From Doris montereyensis (lineage: Eukaryota; Mollusca; Gastropoda; Nudibranchia; Dorididae), in contig JAXRKP010000004.1 of NCBI GenBank assembly GCA_037039925.1, positions 631,770 through 695,769 of the forward strand: a stretch of 64,000 bases of DNA, in the 5' to 3' direction. The position numbers and the translations under genes are program-made. The notes beneath the pieces were generated by a model that had not been told where the DNA came from, searched no databases, and saw only the letters and a program-made list of their open reading frames with translations. Numbering within the stretch: position 1 is the first letter of the stretch; each line of letters starts with the position of its first letter. Of the stretch, positions 1 to 11,635 are shown in pieces.

Positions 1-525
1 TCAATTAAAAAATCCACAATAAAATACTTCAGGAAGTCACACATCTTAAATTAATTCTTCTCTTCTTATAATTAAAACAGTCACACCATATAATAATAAT
101 TTTAACATATTATGATCAACTCTCACAGTAAATTACATAAATATAGCAAAATGGCATTCACCAATATTGTAAATGAGGTTGTTTTGAATTCACAATTAAA
201 ACTTCAAACTCATGCAAAGTTTGTGAGTCTTTAAAAAAGTTATATTGTTGCATAAGACTTCGATGCATAAGATTTATCTTTTCTTATCATCAAAAATATC
301 AACATCTAAAGAAACAGATATCTATTATTCAATCACATTTTATTATCAATGATGAAAACAAATCAATTCATATTAAAATAAAAGACTATGCAATTTTTTT
401 ATACATTTGGACTGTTGAATGGGAAACAGGTATATTTATTTCTAAACCGATTAAAAAAACAAATCCACTGATATGATTAATACTTTCTAAACTTTATATA
501 GAAATTCTTGCAAACATATTTTTAC
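1..525. other. AT-rich intronic sequence
   Basis: Left end of the window, after exon 2 of the minus-strand gene. Very AT-rich with short A and T runs; no further exon, repeat or motif could be supported. Confidence 0.5.
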
Positions 526-658
526 CTTCCCTTGGCTTGCAAACATCTTAATTTTGTTATTATAAAAAAGCAGATTTTCTCTCCTTCCATATTTTGACAT
601 GGAAATATTCTTCCTCCAGTTCTCATCTTCCTCATCATCTTTGAAAACTTCTTTCAAT
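526..658 (-). CDS. Exon 2 of the unrecognised gene
   Basis: 133 nt bounded by acceptor AG at 659-660 and donor GT at 524-525. It enters with one base, which fits exon 1's two-base overhang, and leaves in phase 0. Codes LKEVFKDDEEDENWRKN and then a PPR-like helix. The phase match across a 2.2 kb intron is the main support. Confidence 0.55.
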
Positions 659-3478
659 CTGGGAGACATGAGGAGGAAATATAAGATGACATCCACAAGA
701 CAATTATTAACTCCAACCGACTGATGGCAATCGATCGAGCATTAACATGCATTAAGTTTTGTTTTGATTTGATTTACCCTCATCCATAACTAAGGTAATC
801 TCAGGGTTTTTCGTAGGATTTTTAATTTTGCCCAGACTGCCCTGTAAACAGCCACAGGATCTTGAACGTGCACAAAGTGTTGTGATCTCCACAAGGGACT
901 TTCTTTTTATGTTCCGTCTCCGATGGGATTAGGTATTAATCCACCTACCTGGACCAGGGAGGTAGATTTTGCTCGAAAAAAAAATCGAGACAATTGAAGG
1001 GTCAGTTCAATAATTTTCTTGAAAAACAAGACAAAGAAATAATCCAAGGGAATAAACGAAAATCATACTTCCTGAAATGTGTGAAAATGATATGATGAAA
1101 GTACATCACGTTTACAGCCGTTGAAATTTGAAATTCCCAAAGCCAACAATGCCAAAGTCAATGGTTTTTGTCCTTTTTCTCTAAATGACATAATTGTGAA
1201 GACACTATTGAAATGACCCCTTCAGTTTTTCAACAGGTGACGGGATCGAACCCACTACCTCTGGGGAGAGACTCATACCATGCCTCTGACTACCAAGTCC
1301 CCCATATACATTAAGTAGCTCACATATTAAATAATATCTCAGTGAAGATCGTTGATTTTATGACACAAGTACAAAATCTTGTAAATTCCATTTATCCTTC
1401 CATGATAAAAGTTCTTCAATGCATGCTAGGATTTAAAATACCAATATCTGTGGATTTTCAAATCTTCACTTGAGCTCTATTCATTTTTCATGCTTCTCTG
1501 TAGATAAAACATATAATTTTTTTAATACAAACCATAACAATTTTCTCAAACAGAAAATATGTTTGAATTTCAATTTAAAGCAAATCACAACGATTGGACT
1601 TTAAAAAAAAAGTTTTCCCTGATTTAGGATTTATTTTATTTTCCTCACTCTGTATGTCTCTTTGTCCATCGCTCTCTCTATTTTTGCATGACACAGACAC
1701 ATACAAATACAAATCACACTTTCAATACTTTCATGTAGAGGAGAGATAGACAAATGATCAGGGATACATAGAGAGAAACAATGTATCCTGCTTAACCACA
1801 TCAGGCTGATCCTGGTAACAGTTGAGCAAAAGACACTTCTGTAAATGTCTCTGGTAGGATTTGCAGGACTAAAGTAAGTAATTTACCAGTTTTGTAACAG
1901 ACACAAAATTTCTTTCAAGCTGTTTTACAACATATTAAAATACATACAGGCGGCACCTGGACAGGACTATCGAGTTTTGGACCAAAAGGTTGATTTTCTG
2001 TTCTTTGCATAATCTACAAGTTCATGGCGGAAAAATGTCGCAACACCGAGTTGATTTTGTTACTGCCGATGCTAATCATCGCCGACCCATCGCTGTGTGA
2101 TGTAAGAGGCGCTATGCGTCAGTGTGTATGTAAACATGCGCACAAGCATAGGATATAGAGGAAAAAAACAAAAAACTGGTCATTTTGACGCCTGTTTTCA
2201 CAACAGTGCACATCTAAACCTAGATTTATAATCCTATTTACATGAGTAACAATGCCATAGACTGTCGAAAGAGTAAAGGGGGCTGCTACAACAAGGGAAA
2301 CCCGTCTGAAGCGTTTGTTTTGTGTTATTTTCTTTTGATTTTTTTTTATTTGCAGTTTTCTCGAAATGTAGTTTTTTCAAACTAAAATTCTATATTCTCC
2401 GCCATTTACTGAACGATTTGTATTATATTTGGCACACAGGTTCCTCTTGTCAATGTTAATAGAATGACTTCTTTTTTTTTATATATGTTGTAAACTTTTT
2501 GAGAAATTAAAAATTTTTAAAAAGCCGTTTTTGTACATTCATGATATATAGTATTTTCAAAAATTCATTAAGAAATATATCGAAAAAATCCCGACGTCAC
2601 TCTTTAGATATGAATGGAAAAGATGATCTGAAAGGTTTTGAGTGACTTTATTCATAACTAAGGGAGGAGATAGATTTTGAAAATTGGGTCAAAATTCAAG
2701 ATAGCGGCCATTTCTATGGCAACCAAGGACGCTACAAACTTTTCAATAATATAGGATGACTGTATTTTGACAGTTAGTTATGAACATACTAAAAGCAAAA
2801 ACCTAAACTCAAAAGCAAAAAAACTTACTTCAGGTGCCGTCGCCCCCCCCCCCCCCCCCCACCCCGCCCCCCTTAAAGGGAAAATGATTTAACTTACCTC
2901 TCATTGTGATCCCTGAGATCTGTTGAAGCTGTATTTCCTTCATTCAGCATACCAAATGTATTTTCTGGCAAACCTCTAGAAGTTGAAGCATCTGCCTTGC
3001 CTGCAGAATGACGTTTAACCCTTGCCTTTTTCTGAATTGTGTCATAATAACTCTTTTTGTCATCCATATTTCTCAGCCACGCCCTTTTAAAGTTTTCTTT
3101 CGTAGGTTCATTGGATTCTTGGTTGTGTTTCTTACCATTGTTTGTTGCATACAGTACCTTCAAGATATCATGTCTGGATTCTACATTTTCCTTTTCAGGA
3201 AAATTTTGTTTATCTTCCTCTTTGCTAATTCCATAAAAGCATACTGGATATAAGTTTTTAAGCCTATTGTCCAAAAGCTGACAATTGTCCGTTACCTTTT
3301 GCCAGCTCCATTTTTGCCACGTCAGTCTCTTGGTCAAGGGGCAGTTTGACTTGTTATTGATAGTAGTATGATATTGATTCCTTGTAACAGATCGATATAC
3401 AGATCTTCTTACAGAGGAATGGAGTAGTTTTTGAGGGCAAGTATTACAGTACATAAACAATCTGACACAACACGCCAT
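526..3478 (-). CDS. Unrecognised protein, probable mitochondrial N-terminus (first two exons, gene cut by window edge)
   Basis: Exon 1 is 2898-3478 (ATG 3478-3476, 193 codons plus two bases, donor gtaag). Exon 2 is 526-658 (acceptor tctcccag, 44 codons after completing Arg, donor gtaaa). The phases fit (AG + A), giving 238 residues before the next intron; the rest would lie left of base 1. The first 60 or so residues are basic and lack acidic residues (RRSVYRSVTRNQYHTT), like a mitochondrial presequence. Residues 70-190 are hydrophilic and look disordered. Exon 2 has an acidic patch (KDDEEDEN) then NLLFYNNKIKMFASQGK, which loosely resembles the start of a pentatricopeptide repeat. No family is assigned. 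A 46-bp minisatellite lies just upstream of the ATG. Confidence 0.6.
756..1306 (-). repeat. tRNA-derived SINE, near full length
   Basis: Read on the minus strand, the head at about 1240-1306 has an A-box-like TGGTAGTCAGAGG and a B box GGTTCGATCCC, the internal pol III promoter of tRNA-type SINEs. The body carries a GATCTTGAACGTGC-like core and a CTCCGATGGGA block, and the 3' end is the GATCTCAG...TTTACCC tail seen in many other copies here. It lies in the intron of the left-edge gene. Confidence 0.7.
1949..2844 (+). mobile_element. Non-autonomous DNA transposon, copy A
   Basis: About 0.9 kb bounded by a perfect 9-bp inverted repeat, CGGCACCTG at 1951-1959 and CAGGTGCCG at 2831-2839. A diverged inverted copy lies at 16230-17290. 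No coding capacity seen. A poly-C tract follows immediately (2844-2873). The superfamily is unclear because no target duplication could be fixed. Confidence 0.65.
2898..3478 (-). CDS. Exon 1 of the unrecognised gene
   Basis: An open frame of 193 codons, much the longest non-repeat frame in the first 7 kb, ending exactly in a consensus donor (GAGAG|gtaag). The start is the first ATG of the frame. The presequence-like N-terminus supports it as a true first exon. Confidence 0.6.
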
Positions 3479-3547
3479 AGCATCAATGACTCTCTTTAGG
3501 CTTCATCAATTCAATGAATGGCATAATTTGCAGTTTCTGAATAGTTT

Positions 3548-3850
3548 TTTTGGTCTACGTATGGAAAAGTAGTCCCATCAACTTTTCAGTCATTTTTGGT
3601 CTGTGCAAGGAAAACGAGTCTCATCAGCTTCTCAGTAATGTTTGGTCTGTGCAAGGAAAACGAGTCTCATCAGCTTCTCAGTAATGTTTGGTCTGTGCAA
3701 GGAAAACTAGTCTCATCAGCTTCTCAGTAATGTTTGGTCTGTGCAAGGAAAACGAGTCTCATAAGCTTCTTAGTAATGTTTGGTCTGTGCAAAGAAAACT
3801 AGTCTCATCAGCTTCTCAGTAATGTTTGGTCTGCATGAGGAAAAACACTC
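3548..3850. repeat. 46-bp minisatellite upstream of the left-edge gene
   Basis: Five to seven head-to-tail copies of a 46-bp unit beginning TTTGGTCTGTGCAAGG; inner copies differ at one to four positions and the outer ones are more diverged. It starts about 70 bp upstream of the ATG at 3478, so it may lie in the promoter or 5'UTR. Confidence 0.85.
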
Positions 3851-6300
3851 ATCAACCCCTGGGATTACATTACATACCATTTATCATTTTTTGTAACAAA
3901 TTCAATATAAACATAATTAGAATAGAGTTACATTATTTGAGAAATATTAAAATGACCTGAAAATTTTGAATCATATGAGTAAAGTAAAGAATGAATGGAC
4001 TTTTTTTCTGAAGACCTAGAAGATTGTGTAAAGAAGGCTTTGTTAAAAAGGTACAAGTAAGATCACATTTATTTGGCCTTATCATTGTCACAAGACGTTG
4101 AATTAGAATTTTTTTTTATCTGATTAAATATGACATTCCTGATTTCATATAAACGTAATTTCAATCACAGGGTGGCATACAGAAATTTTCATGCTTTAAG
4201 CACGCACAGATCGAGATATAATTATCTTTAACTAGATTGATTAAATGGGCAACAATAATAGGTTCTTTTGAGCTTTCTTTTAAGTGAATAGTGAATTCTG
4301 TCTTAGAGGCCAGCCCTCCGGAGATAATAAAGAGTGACCTCTTATTAGCCGGACAGTATTCTGGGAGTACATTTGACCTGGTCAAAATTTTCCGATGACC
4401 GCCACTGATCTGCAAGTGTTACGTGCCATTGTTAACCATAGGTGTCAATAACCTTGTTCATCTAGTAAATGCCTGTCGTCAACTTCAAAGAGCTTGGCAT
4501 TCCCTCAGCAAGGACCAGCATAGAATCTACACTCTAGGACTGCAACACAAGGTACATGTTTTAGATAGAGTGTCAATCTGACTTTGAACTTTCAATTTAT
4601 TGCATTAAGTTTACATTTGGCTTTCCTGAAGCTTATCAAAATGGCCTCTTGTTGACTTATATATAATAATAATGATAATAATTTGGAAAAAATCTGTCAC
4701 ACACAAAAAGCGCCCTCTAAGTCTAAGGCAGACCGCCCTCTTATACGGTGGCCTTTTAGTAGACAGAGAATATTGTAATTACAAAACTTAAATAACTAGA
4801 TCTAGATTCTAGAATAAGAATACATCTAGATCTGGATCTGAATCCATAAATAGATTTATTATTTACGAAGTGGGTATATGTACCGCCAAATCGGAACATG
4901 GAAGCATCCTTCAATTTGATGCAGAGGTCAAAACATGTTCAGCACTTCCGCAACATTGGAAGAGTGGGAGAGGATTTGTTAGTGTTTGGATAGAGAGAAG
5001 ATGGTTAGCCATTACTTGGATTGTGATCAAATCTTTTTCTATACATAGAGATAGAAATAGATCTAAATCTAGATCTAAATGTTTTCATTATTTGTCTTTT
5101 TTTTAAACTGTAGATCTAGCTCTTAAAGATAAATCTAAAACTAAAGGCTAGGTCTAGATCTATTTGAGCATGACTTAGACCTAGATCTAGATAGAGAATC
5201 TAGATCTCAGCAGATCCATCAATCAATTAGATCTAGATCTTAGATCTAGATCGATCTAGATAATGTAGAGATAGATCTAGATCTCTAAATCTATTTAGTT
5301 TCTACTTTAATCTAACATCTGCAGTCAATAGAACGTGATGTTCAAGATCTTATCTTTCTTATACTTTGAAAATGTGAATCTTTGAAGTTCTGTCACGACA
5401 TTGGTAGTTAATAGAGGAATCAAGTCACTTTTAATGCGTTTTTAATCGTGTCGCAAAAGCACAAATAGTCAAAACTCCATGCCTTTCACAGCTTCCCACA
5501 GTGTCATCCTACTTTCGATTTCGATTTCGCCCTACGAAATCAAATTAGCAGGCGTTGTAAGTTCCAAGACCCTTCTTCTGCTCTTCTTCTACCTCTTCTT
5601 CTTTTTCTTCTTTTTTTATTTTATGCATTGAAAATGTATAAACTGCAATGACAAGAAAGTTAAATACACACGTAATGAAACATCTTCTTAATCTGATTCG
5701 GGTTTCGTTTTCTTCCGTCATCATATTTCTTGTGTGCTCAGTCTTGAGAACATGAAAGTTATGCATATGCCCATAGATCTATGCATGTGCCTATATTATC
5801 ATGTTGTATTTATTTCCAGTATTTATTATAACTATAGACAGTTTTTAACTAAACCATCACGGTAATGGAACAACTTACAGTATCCCTGCGTTTGAATAAT
5901 GCATGCTAATGCTAAAGGTTTCACTTTATGTAAATATATCTCCCCAAAAAATATAAGTAAGTATATACAAGTAATAGTCCATTAGCCTCTCTATTACTAT
6001 TGTTATGTACCAAAACAAAATTGTGTTTGTATTTGTAAGATACGAAGTTGTCTCATCGAACAAGTAAGTGGAAAGTAAGGGTTTCGAGAGCAGACTACGT
6101 TATTCTTATTGCTGTTTTCTCTTTAACAAATGTATGGCCTTTTCTGTTTCTGTACATTAATAATTGCCCTATCCTGCAGATGGTTTTACGGTGAAAAGTT
6201 TGAAATGAATTCATGTAGAAGTTATTTAAATTGCACAGTGGTCTGAGCGTTTGTAATGCTGACTGAAAGCTCATTTCATTCTGGAACCGCACGTTACGCT
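3851..6300. other. Intergenic sequence with AGATCT-rich island
   Basis: No gene supported. At 4790-5300 the sequence is packed with overlapping TCTAGA, AGATCT and GATC palindromes. Elsewhere only short frames without splice or family support, such as 4161-4415 minus and 5545-5766 minus. Confidence 0.55.
4790..5300. repeat. AGATCT/TCTAGA palindrome-rich island (left)
   Basis: Dense, irregular mixture of the hexamers AGATCT, TCTAGA and CTAGAT, reading nearly the same on both strands. There is no fixed period, so it is not a simple microsatellite. Confidence 0.75.
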
Positions 6301-7466
6301 TTTAGAGGTTGTGCCAAGGGCAACTTTACAGATGGCCTTTGTAATGCCTGTTGTTGAACCTCGTTCTCGATGTATAGCTGCTAAGGAACTGATGTTTGGG
6401 AATATCAACTTCTCCGGTAAGAATATAGCGTACCATGAGCAACCTGATGAACTTTCGGTGCTGTGCCAATGTTTCCTTATTCCGGGGTCCTAGTCATGTT
6501 ATTGAAATATCCAGTGACGTATCTCGCTGCACAGATACTATACAGAGGCGCGCTTCTCCATATAGAGTCGCATTGAGGTCATATATGCCGTTTCTCTTAT
6601 GTCTTTTGGCATGCCTCTTGTATTTCTATTGATGAACCCAAGCTTTTGGTATGCCTTTTTCACTATCTGGTCGGTGTGTGTTGACCATTTCCAGTTATCA
6701 CTGAGAGCACCAAGATATGTATGCGCTGATTATTTCTAATGCACAGTTATGGATGTTGTGACTGTAAGTTACTGGCGATCTTGATGACGAAAACCGATGA
6801 ACGGCACATTTTGAGGCGTTAAAATTCATCTGCCACGCTGGCTCCTTTTCACTTAGCGTGTAGATCTTCTTGGAGTTGTATTTTGTCTTCTGTGCCGTGT
6901 ATTTATATCATCAACAAATAGTCTCACTGCTGATGACAAGCTGTTGGAAAGAGCATTTATAATACAGTAGGAACAGTGCCGATCCCATTACTGTACCCAG
7001 AGGTACACCCAAAATGACCGTTGAGGGAGGGGGGGCGGTGTTGTACCTTTGAACGTCACTGATTGAGTGTGTTTATTGAGGAACGATCTTATCAATTTAG
7101 AGTATTGTCCCTGATCCATAGTGGTCAGGGTTGGTCAGTGGCCTTTCATGAGAAATCTTGTTAAACACCTTTGTGAAGTCTAAGATTATCATATCAACTT
7201 GTTTTTTCATCGATGTGCGTTGATTAAGTCATGCAATGTTAATAGTACTTGTGTTTTGCATGAATATTTGCCTCGGAAACCATGTCGGTACGGTGATATT
7301 ATGTTATTGTTATCAGCGGGGTTCATAATGCCCGAGATGGCAATATGTCCGAGTAATTACTGACCTTAATTTTGTCTCCTTTCTTGACAATGAGTAGCTG
7401 TTAGCGTTCTTCCATTCATCGGTACAATTCCATTACTTATTGATTTATTGAAGATGATGATTAGAT

Positions 7467-9074
7467 CGGAATGTATGAAACAAGGAGTAAAGATCAATTA
7501 GTAAGAGTATCAACTAATCCGGATGAGACAGCTGAAGATGTAAATATATCAATGGAAGAAATCCAAACAGCTATAAGAAAAGTGAAATTAGGAAAAGCCC
7601 CAGGAGCAGATCAAGTTTATTCAGAAATGATTAAAAACCAAGGGAGAGAGGCAAACAAACTACTACATGCAATATGCCAACAAGCATGGAAGTCCAAACA
7701 GGTGCCAGGCGACTGGAAAAAAGGAACGGTAGTACCAATACATAAGAAAGGATCAACTATGGAAAGCTCAAACTATAGAGGGATATCACTACTTAGCGTT
7801 CCAGGTAAAGTGTATGCCAGGATACTGGAAATGAGATTAAGGAAAAGAGTAGAAGATCATATTGAAGAGCATCAGAGTCGATTTAGACCAGGAAGAAGTG
7901 TACAAGACCACATATTTACAAGTAGACAAATAATAGAAACATTTCTTGAGAGAAACATTGACTTGCACCTGTGTTTTATTGACTTAGAAAAGGCATTTGA
8001 CACTGTGAGGAGGGACGAACTATGGCATTCCTTAAAATAACACAATGTAGAACAAAATTTAATAGAAGCCATTAAAAGTTTTTACAATAAACCAACACGT
8101 GCAGTGAGAGTACCTGGAAACATATCTGCAGAATTTGATGTAGATATAGGAGTAAGACATGGTTGTATCCTAAGTCCTCTTTTGTTTATCACATTTATGG
8201 ATTCAGTCGCAAAGGCATCCTCAAAAATGAAGAAAATGAATGTAGGTATGTGGAAGCTCAAACCAGTAAATGTATCAATGCTTTCATTTGCTGATGATTT
8301 AGTTCTGTTTGGAAAAACAGAAAATGACCTTCAGTCGAATATCAACATTATGAACAATGAACTAAATAAAAGAAGAATGCTAGTAACTAGGGAAGCTAAA
8401 ACACAAAATCTTAAATTGGGCAGGGAGTATTTAGAACAAGTTCAAAGCTACAATTACCTAGAAGTAATGATTAACTCAGAGGGAAAACTAAGAGAAGAAA
8501 TCAGCCAGAGAATTAAAAAGGCAAGTGCAATATATAACCATCTAGGAAAGGCATGTGTAGGTAAGCAAGAATTGTCAACAAAAACCAAAATGGCAGTATA
8601 CAATACAGTTTATTGTCCTACTCTCCTCTATGGCAGCGAAACTAGGCCTTTAGACAGTAGAGAATACAGTAAAGTACAGGCAGCTGAAATGAAATATCTA
8701 AGAAGAGTAGTAGGGAAAACTAAAAGAGATAAAATTAGAAACACAACAATAAGAGATAAAACCAAAGCAGATAGCATAAAAACTAAGATAGAAACAAATC
8801 AATTGAGATGGTTTGGGCATGTAAACAGAATGAATGACAATAGGATAGCTAAATCAGCATACAGTGCTAAAGCCCAGGGTAAAAGATCAAAAGGCAAACC
8901 TCGGAGAAAGTGGGGAAAGAAGATATAAAAGAGGCATTGAAGCATAGAAATTTAGCTTTTTTGGAAGGAAACAAAAAATGCCAGGACCGGGCATCCTGGA
9001 GAAAGATCATCTCGGGCATCTGAACCTATACACCGAAAGTAGAATGGGAACTGATAAAGAAAGAAAGAAAGAAA
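7467..9074 (+). mobile_element. RTE-type LINE copy 1, 5'-truncated, 11-bp target duplication
   Basis: The reverse transcriptase and C-terminal region remain; the endonuclease is missing. The 3' end is a short (GAAA)n tail, typical of RTE elements rather than poly(A). It is flanked by GATGATTAGAT at 7456-7466 and 9075-9085, and removing the insert rejoins the older host LINE in frame. Confidence 0.88.
7471..8928 (+). pseudogene. RTE reverse transcriptase, interrupted by one stop codon
   Basis: One continuous frame apart from a TAA at 8038-8040. Before the stop: GKAPGADQVYSEMI, WKKGTVVPIHKKGS, YRGISLLSVPGKVYARILE, FRPGRS and CFIDLEKAFDTV (first catalytic Asp). After it: GCILSPLLFITFMD, then FADDLVLF at about 8285 (the catalytic pair), then YLRRVVGKTKRDKIRN and LRWFGHVNRMNDNRIAKSAY at the C-terminus. 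The sister copy at 49.4 kb has a sense codon at the stop. A short in-frame deletion near 8373 removes about nine residues present in that copy. Confidence 0.88.
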
Positions 9075-10639
9075 GATGATTAGATATTGGCTTATGACAT
9101 CTGCTGGCTCTTTTTATACTTTTCTTGATATATCACGTCAGGACCAGCTGCGTTTTGGGTGTCAAGATTGAAAAGCAGTCTCTTGGCTCCTTCACTTTTG
9201 ACAATTATGTCAGGCATATCGGGAACAAGGTGTAAGTCTAGGTTAAGCTTGTAGTTGAAGTCCAAAATTTCTTTGGTAAATACAGATTGAAACTGTGCTG
9301 CCAGTATATATGCTTCCTTTTAGTTATCGGATTGTAGATTTCCATATTTGTCTATTAGCTGTTGAAAGCATGTTGGATCTTCTTAGAGTTTCTTAATACA
9401 TGTATAGCTGTAAGAAGCATGTGAATTGTTTTGAGGCTGTTACCTTCTACAGCATTCACATAGTGTATACGCGCTTTTCGTGGAGCCTTTCGAACACCTT
9501 TCCTTAGCTTTGTAAAATGTGTTATGTCTCCCGTTTGGTAAGTGCCCTTTGCTTTTATTTTATATGCACGATTTTATTCCCTTATCAGTTTTTGCCGGTT
9601 TTTATTCATGAATGGAAGATTGAATCGCGAACTGCTCATTTTTTTAATGGTATATCGTTTTTCATAATGTCTTACAGTAATTTATCTTTGAATGTTGTCC
9701 AATTTCATTGATATAAATGCACTTTCACTGAAGTAGGTGAGGAAGTATGAAGCCATGTCATTTTTTATCTCTTTTTTTGCCTGCCTTGATATATTTCCAG
9801 ATTTAATGAGATTTGGGTTTTTGAATGTTGGCTCTGAGGTAAAAGTTCACCTCGACAATGTTGTCATAACCACTTATTCCTGGATTTGCATTAATACTGT
9901 TAGTTATGAATAGCAGGTCAAGTATATTCCTATCGTACGTTTTATGCTTAACATATCGTAACCATAGTCATGGATTGTATCGGGTAGATTTGAACAAAAT
10001 TTTTAGAATTGTATGTCCGTAGGTTGCATTGTTTGTTTACTCCTTTATCACAATCCCAGTTAATATTTAGCTCGTTGAAAGGTTAGCAAGAACGACGCAT
10101 GCATTTTTTGGTAATTTGTTCAATGATTTTGAGGGTCCGTTTAGACCGCTCAGGTAATTGTCATGAGAGTGATACTTATACTTATAGCTTCGCAGATATA
10201 CTGATTTTTTAACCGATCGTTTCAATTTTTTGCCCACACTATTTTACAACATGATATTCAGGTGTTGCTAGTAAATCATTTTTAACACCAACCCCACCAT
10301 AACCATATGCGCCAGAAGCTGTATTGATCGACATGGGGCGGGAAAAGTCACCACTAATGCTCAAGTTTCAGTACCTAACAGATTGTCAGTTTGGAAAGTG
10401 TCTAGTAGTTCAGCTACCAACACACTAATTTGTTGTGAATTCCGTGAAAGTTGACAACCAAAGCTGTTTTAGTTGCCTGGACTTTGGGTTACTATGCTTT
10501 TTGTTTGATTGACTAGCACATGTAGGCCTCTTGTAAGCATAAGTGTAATTTTCTATTCTTTATTTTTATTTGTTTGTGTGTATTGTGGGGAAGTGGTGGG
10601 AGAGGGGTTACAGAATTGTTTATGCAATCTTATTGTAAA

Positions 10640-10870
10640 AGTCAAGAAATTTCCACTCAAGAGTTGAGTATAGGGCAATCATGAGTCGAGTCCTAATTTT
10701 TCTAGGCTTTCCACTTCCTTTATTTTCGCCAAGTCTGATGAGATTGAGCTACCCATTCTTCGGCTGGGTCGACAGGAGGGCCAAAAGATTTTCCCGGACT
10801 GGAAATCAAACTTGGATCTCCTGGTGGGTAGTCAGTTACACGCTTTACCGACTGAATTACTGGCGTTTCT
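10640..10870 (-). repeat. Degenerate tRNA-like SINE head
   Basis: On the minus strand, CAGTCGGTAAAGCG followed after about 40 bases by AAGTTTGATTTCC resembles worn A and B boxes. Probably another tRNA-derived SINE fragment; too degenerate to tie firmly to the family at 756-1306. Confidence 0.4.
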
Positions 10871-11124
10871 AATTATATTGTACATGTGTTTATAAAAAAA
10901 ATATGAATATGGTAAAGAAAAACATAGACGACAATCACTGAACGTTTTTCGTAATTTTTATGGCTTTTGACTTTATCTTTGTGCGTAGACTTGCAACTTT
11001 GCTATTGAATTTCAAAAATCAAGAATGGAAAAGTGTACTTCCCCCTCGCCCCCCTTTTTTCTTTCTCTTAAAAAGAAACCCACAAATACATGCTGAAAGA
11101 AAGAAAGGAAAAAGTATTTGTTTC

Positions 11125-11240
11125 ATTGCACCATTATGGTGATCTCAGGGTGAATTAAGAGGAAACAGCGATAAGTGAAAAAAGGAAAGGAAAAGAAATA
11201 GGACCTACCAGAGCCAACAGCGTCCGCCAACTGCCGGCAA
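11125..11240 (-). repeat. Short SINE copy
   Basis: Plus strand shows GGTGATCTCAGGGTGAATT, GAGGAAACAGC, AGGACCTACCAG and CCGCCAACTGCC, the ordered blocks of the family found at 24866, 34368, 55016 and elsewhere. Strand is given by analogy with the tRNA-headed copy at 756-1306. Confidence 0.7.
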
Positions 11241-11488
11241 GAAAGAAGTAAGATTAGGACTTACTAACATAACATTAAGTGAAATATGACAATAAGTGCC
11301 AACGCCACTAATAAAGACAAAACAAACACGTGACATTTCGGATATAACCTTTCGTCAGACAACAAGCGAGAAATATCTAGAATCTAGATCTTGATCTAAG
11401 CACTACCTAAGGCATCACACAATGTGATGTCAGAAAGAAAAATAGAAAGGAGGAAGAAAGAAAGAAAAAGATGGTGATGATAAGAAGA

Positions 11489-11635
11489 TTTGATTTGATT
11501 TACCCACATCCACAACTAAGGTGATCTCAGAGTTTTTGGTGAGATTTTCTTATTTTGCCCGGACTGCCCTGTAAAACAGCCAAGGGATCTTTAACGTGTT
11601 CAGAGTGTTGTAATCTGCACAAATGTATTGATACA
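11489..11635 (-). repeat. SINE fragment, long type
   Basis: Matches the tail and core of the copy at 756-1306: TTTACCCACATCCACAACTAAGG, CCCGGACTGCCCTGTAAA and GGATCTTTAACGTG. It lacks the tRNA-like head. Confidence 0.7.

Larger units (their letters stand above)
6305..10300 (-). mobile_element. Old jockey/CR1-like LINE, split by a younger LINE
   Basis: Minus-strand reading gives decayed pieces of a LINE ORF2 in the right order: endonuclease-like text around 9.8-10.1 kb; GPDVISRKV..LIIIFNKSISNG at about 9.1-9.2 and 7.4 kb; GFRGKYSCKTQVLLTLHDL at about 7.2-7.3 kb; ILDFTKVFNKISHERPL at about 7.1-7.2 kb; and WQMNFNASKC near 6.8 kb. Many stops and frameshifts, so it is dead. The RTE copy at 7467-9074 sits inside the ISQYLIIIF codons. 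Confidence 0.75.

Noticed and set aside
1235..1306. tRNA-like segment with A and B boxes
   Set aside because: It cannot fold as a complete tRNA and is joined to a SINE body, so it is not called as a tRNA gene.
3548..3850. Regular repeats that could suggest a CRISPR array
   Set aside because: The 46-bp units are contiguous with no unique spacers, and the genome is eukaryotic. It is a minisatellite.
4161..4415. 84-codon minus-strand frame (LASKTEFTIHLKESSKEP...)
   Set aside because: Reads somewhat like protein but has no family match, no clear splice sites and no partner exon in phase.
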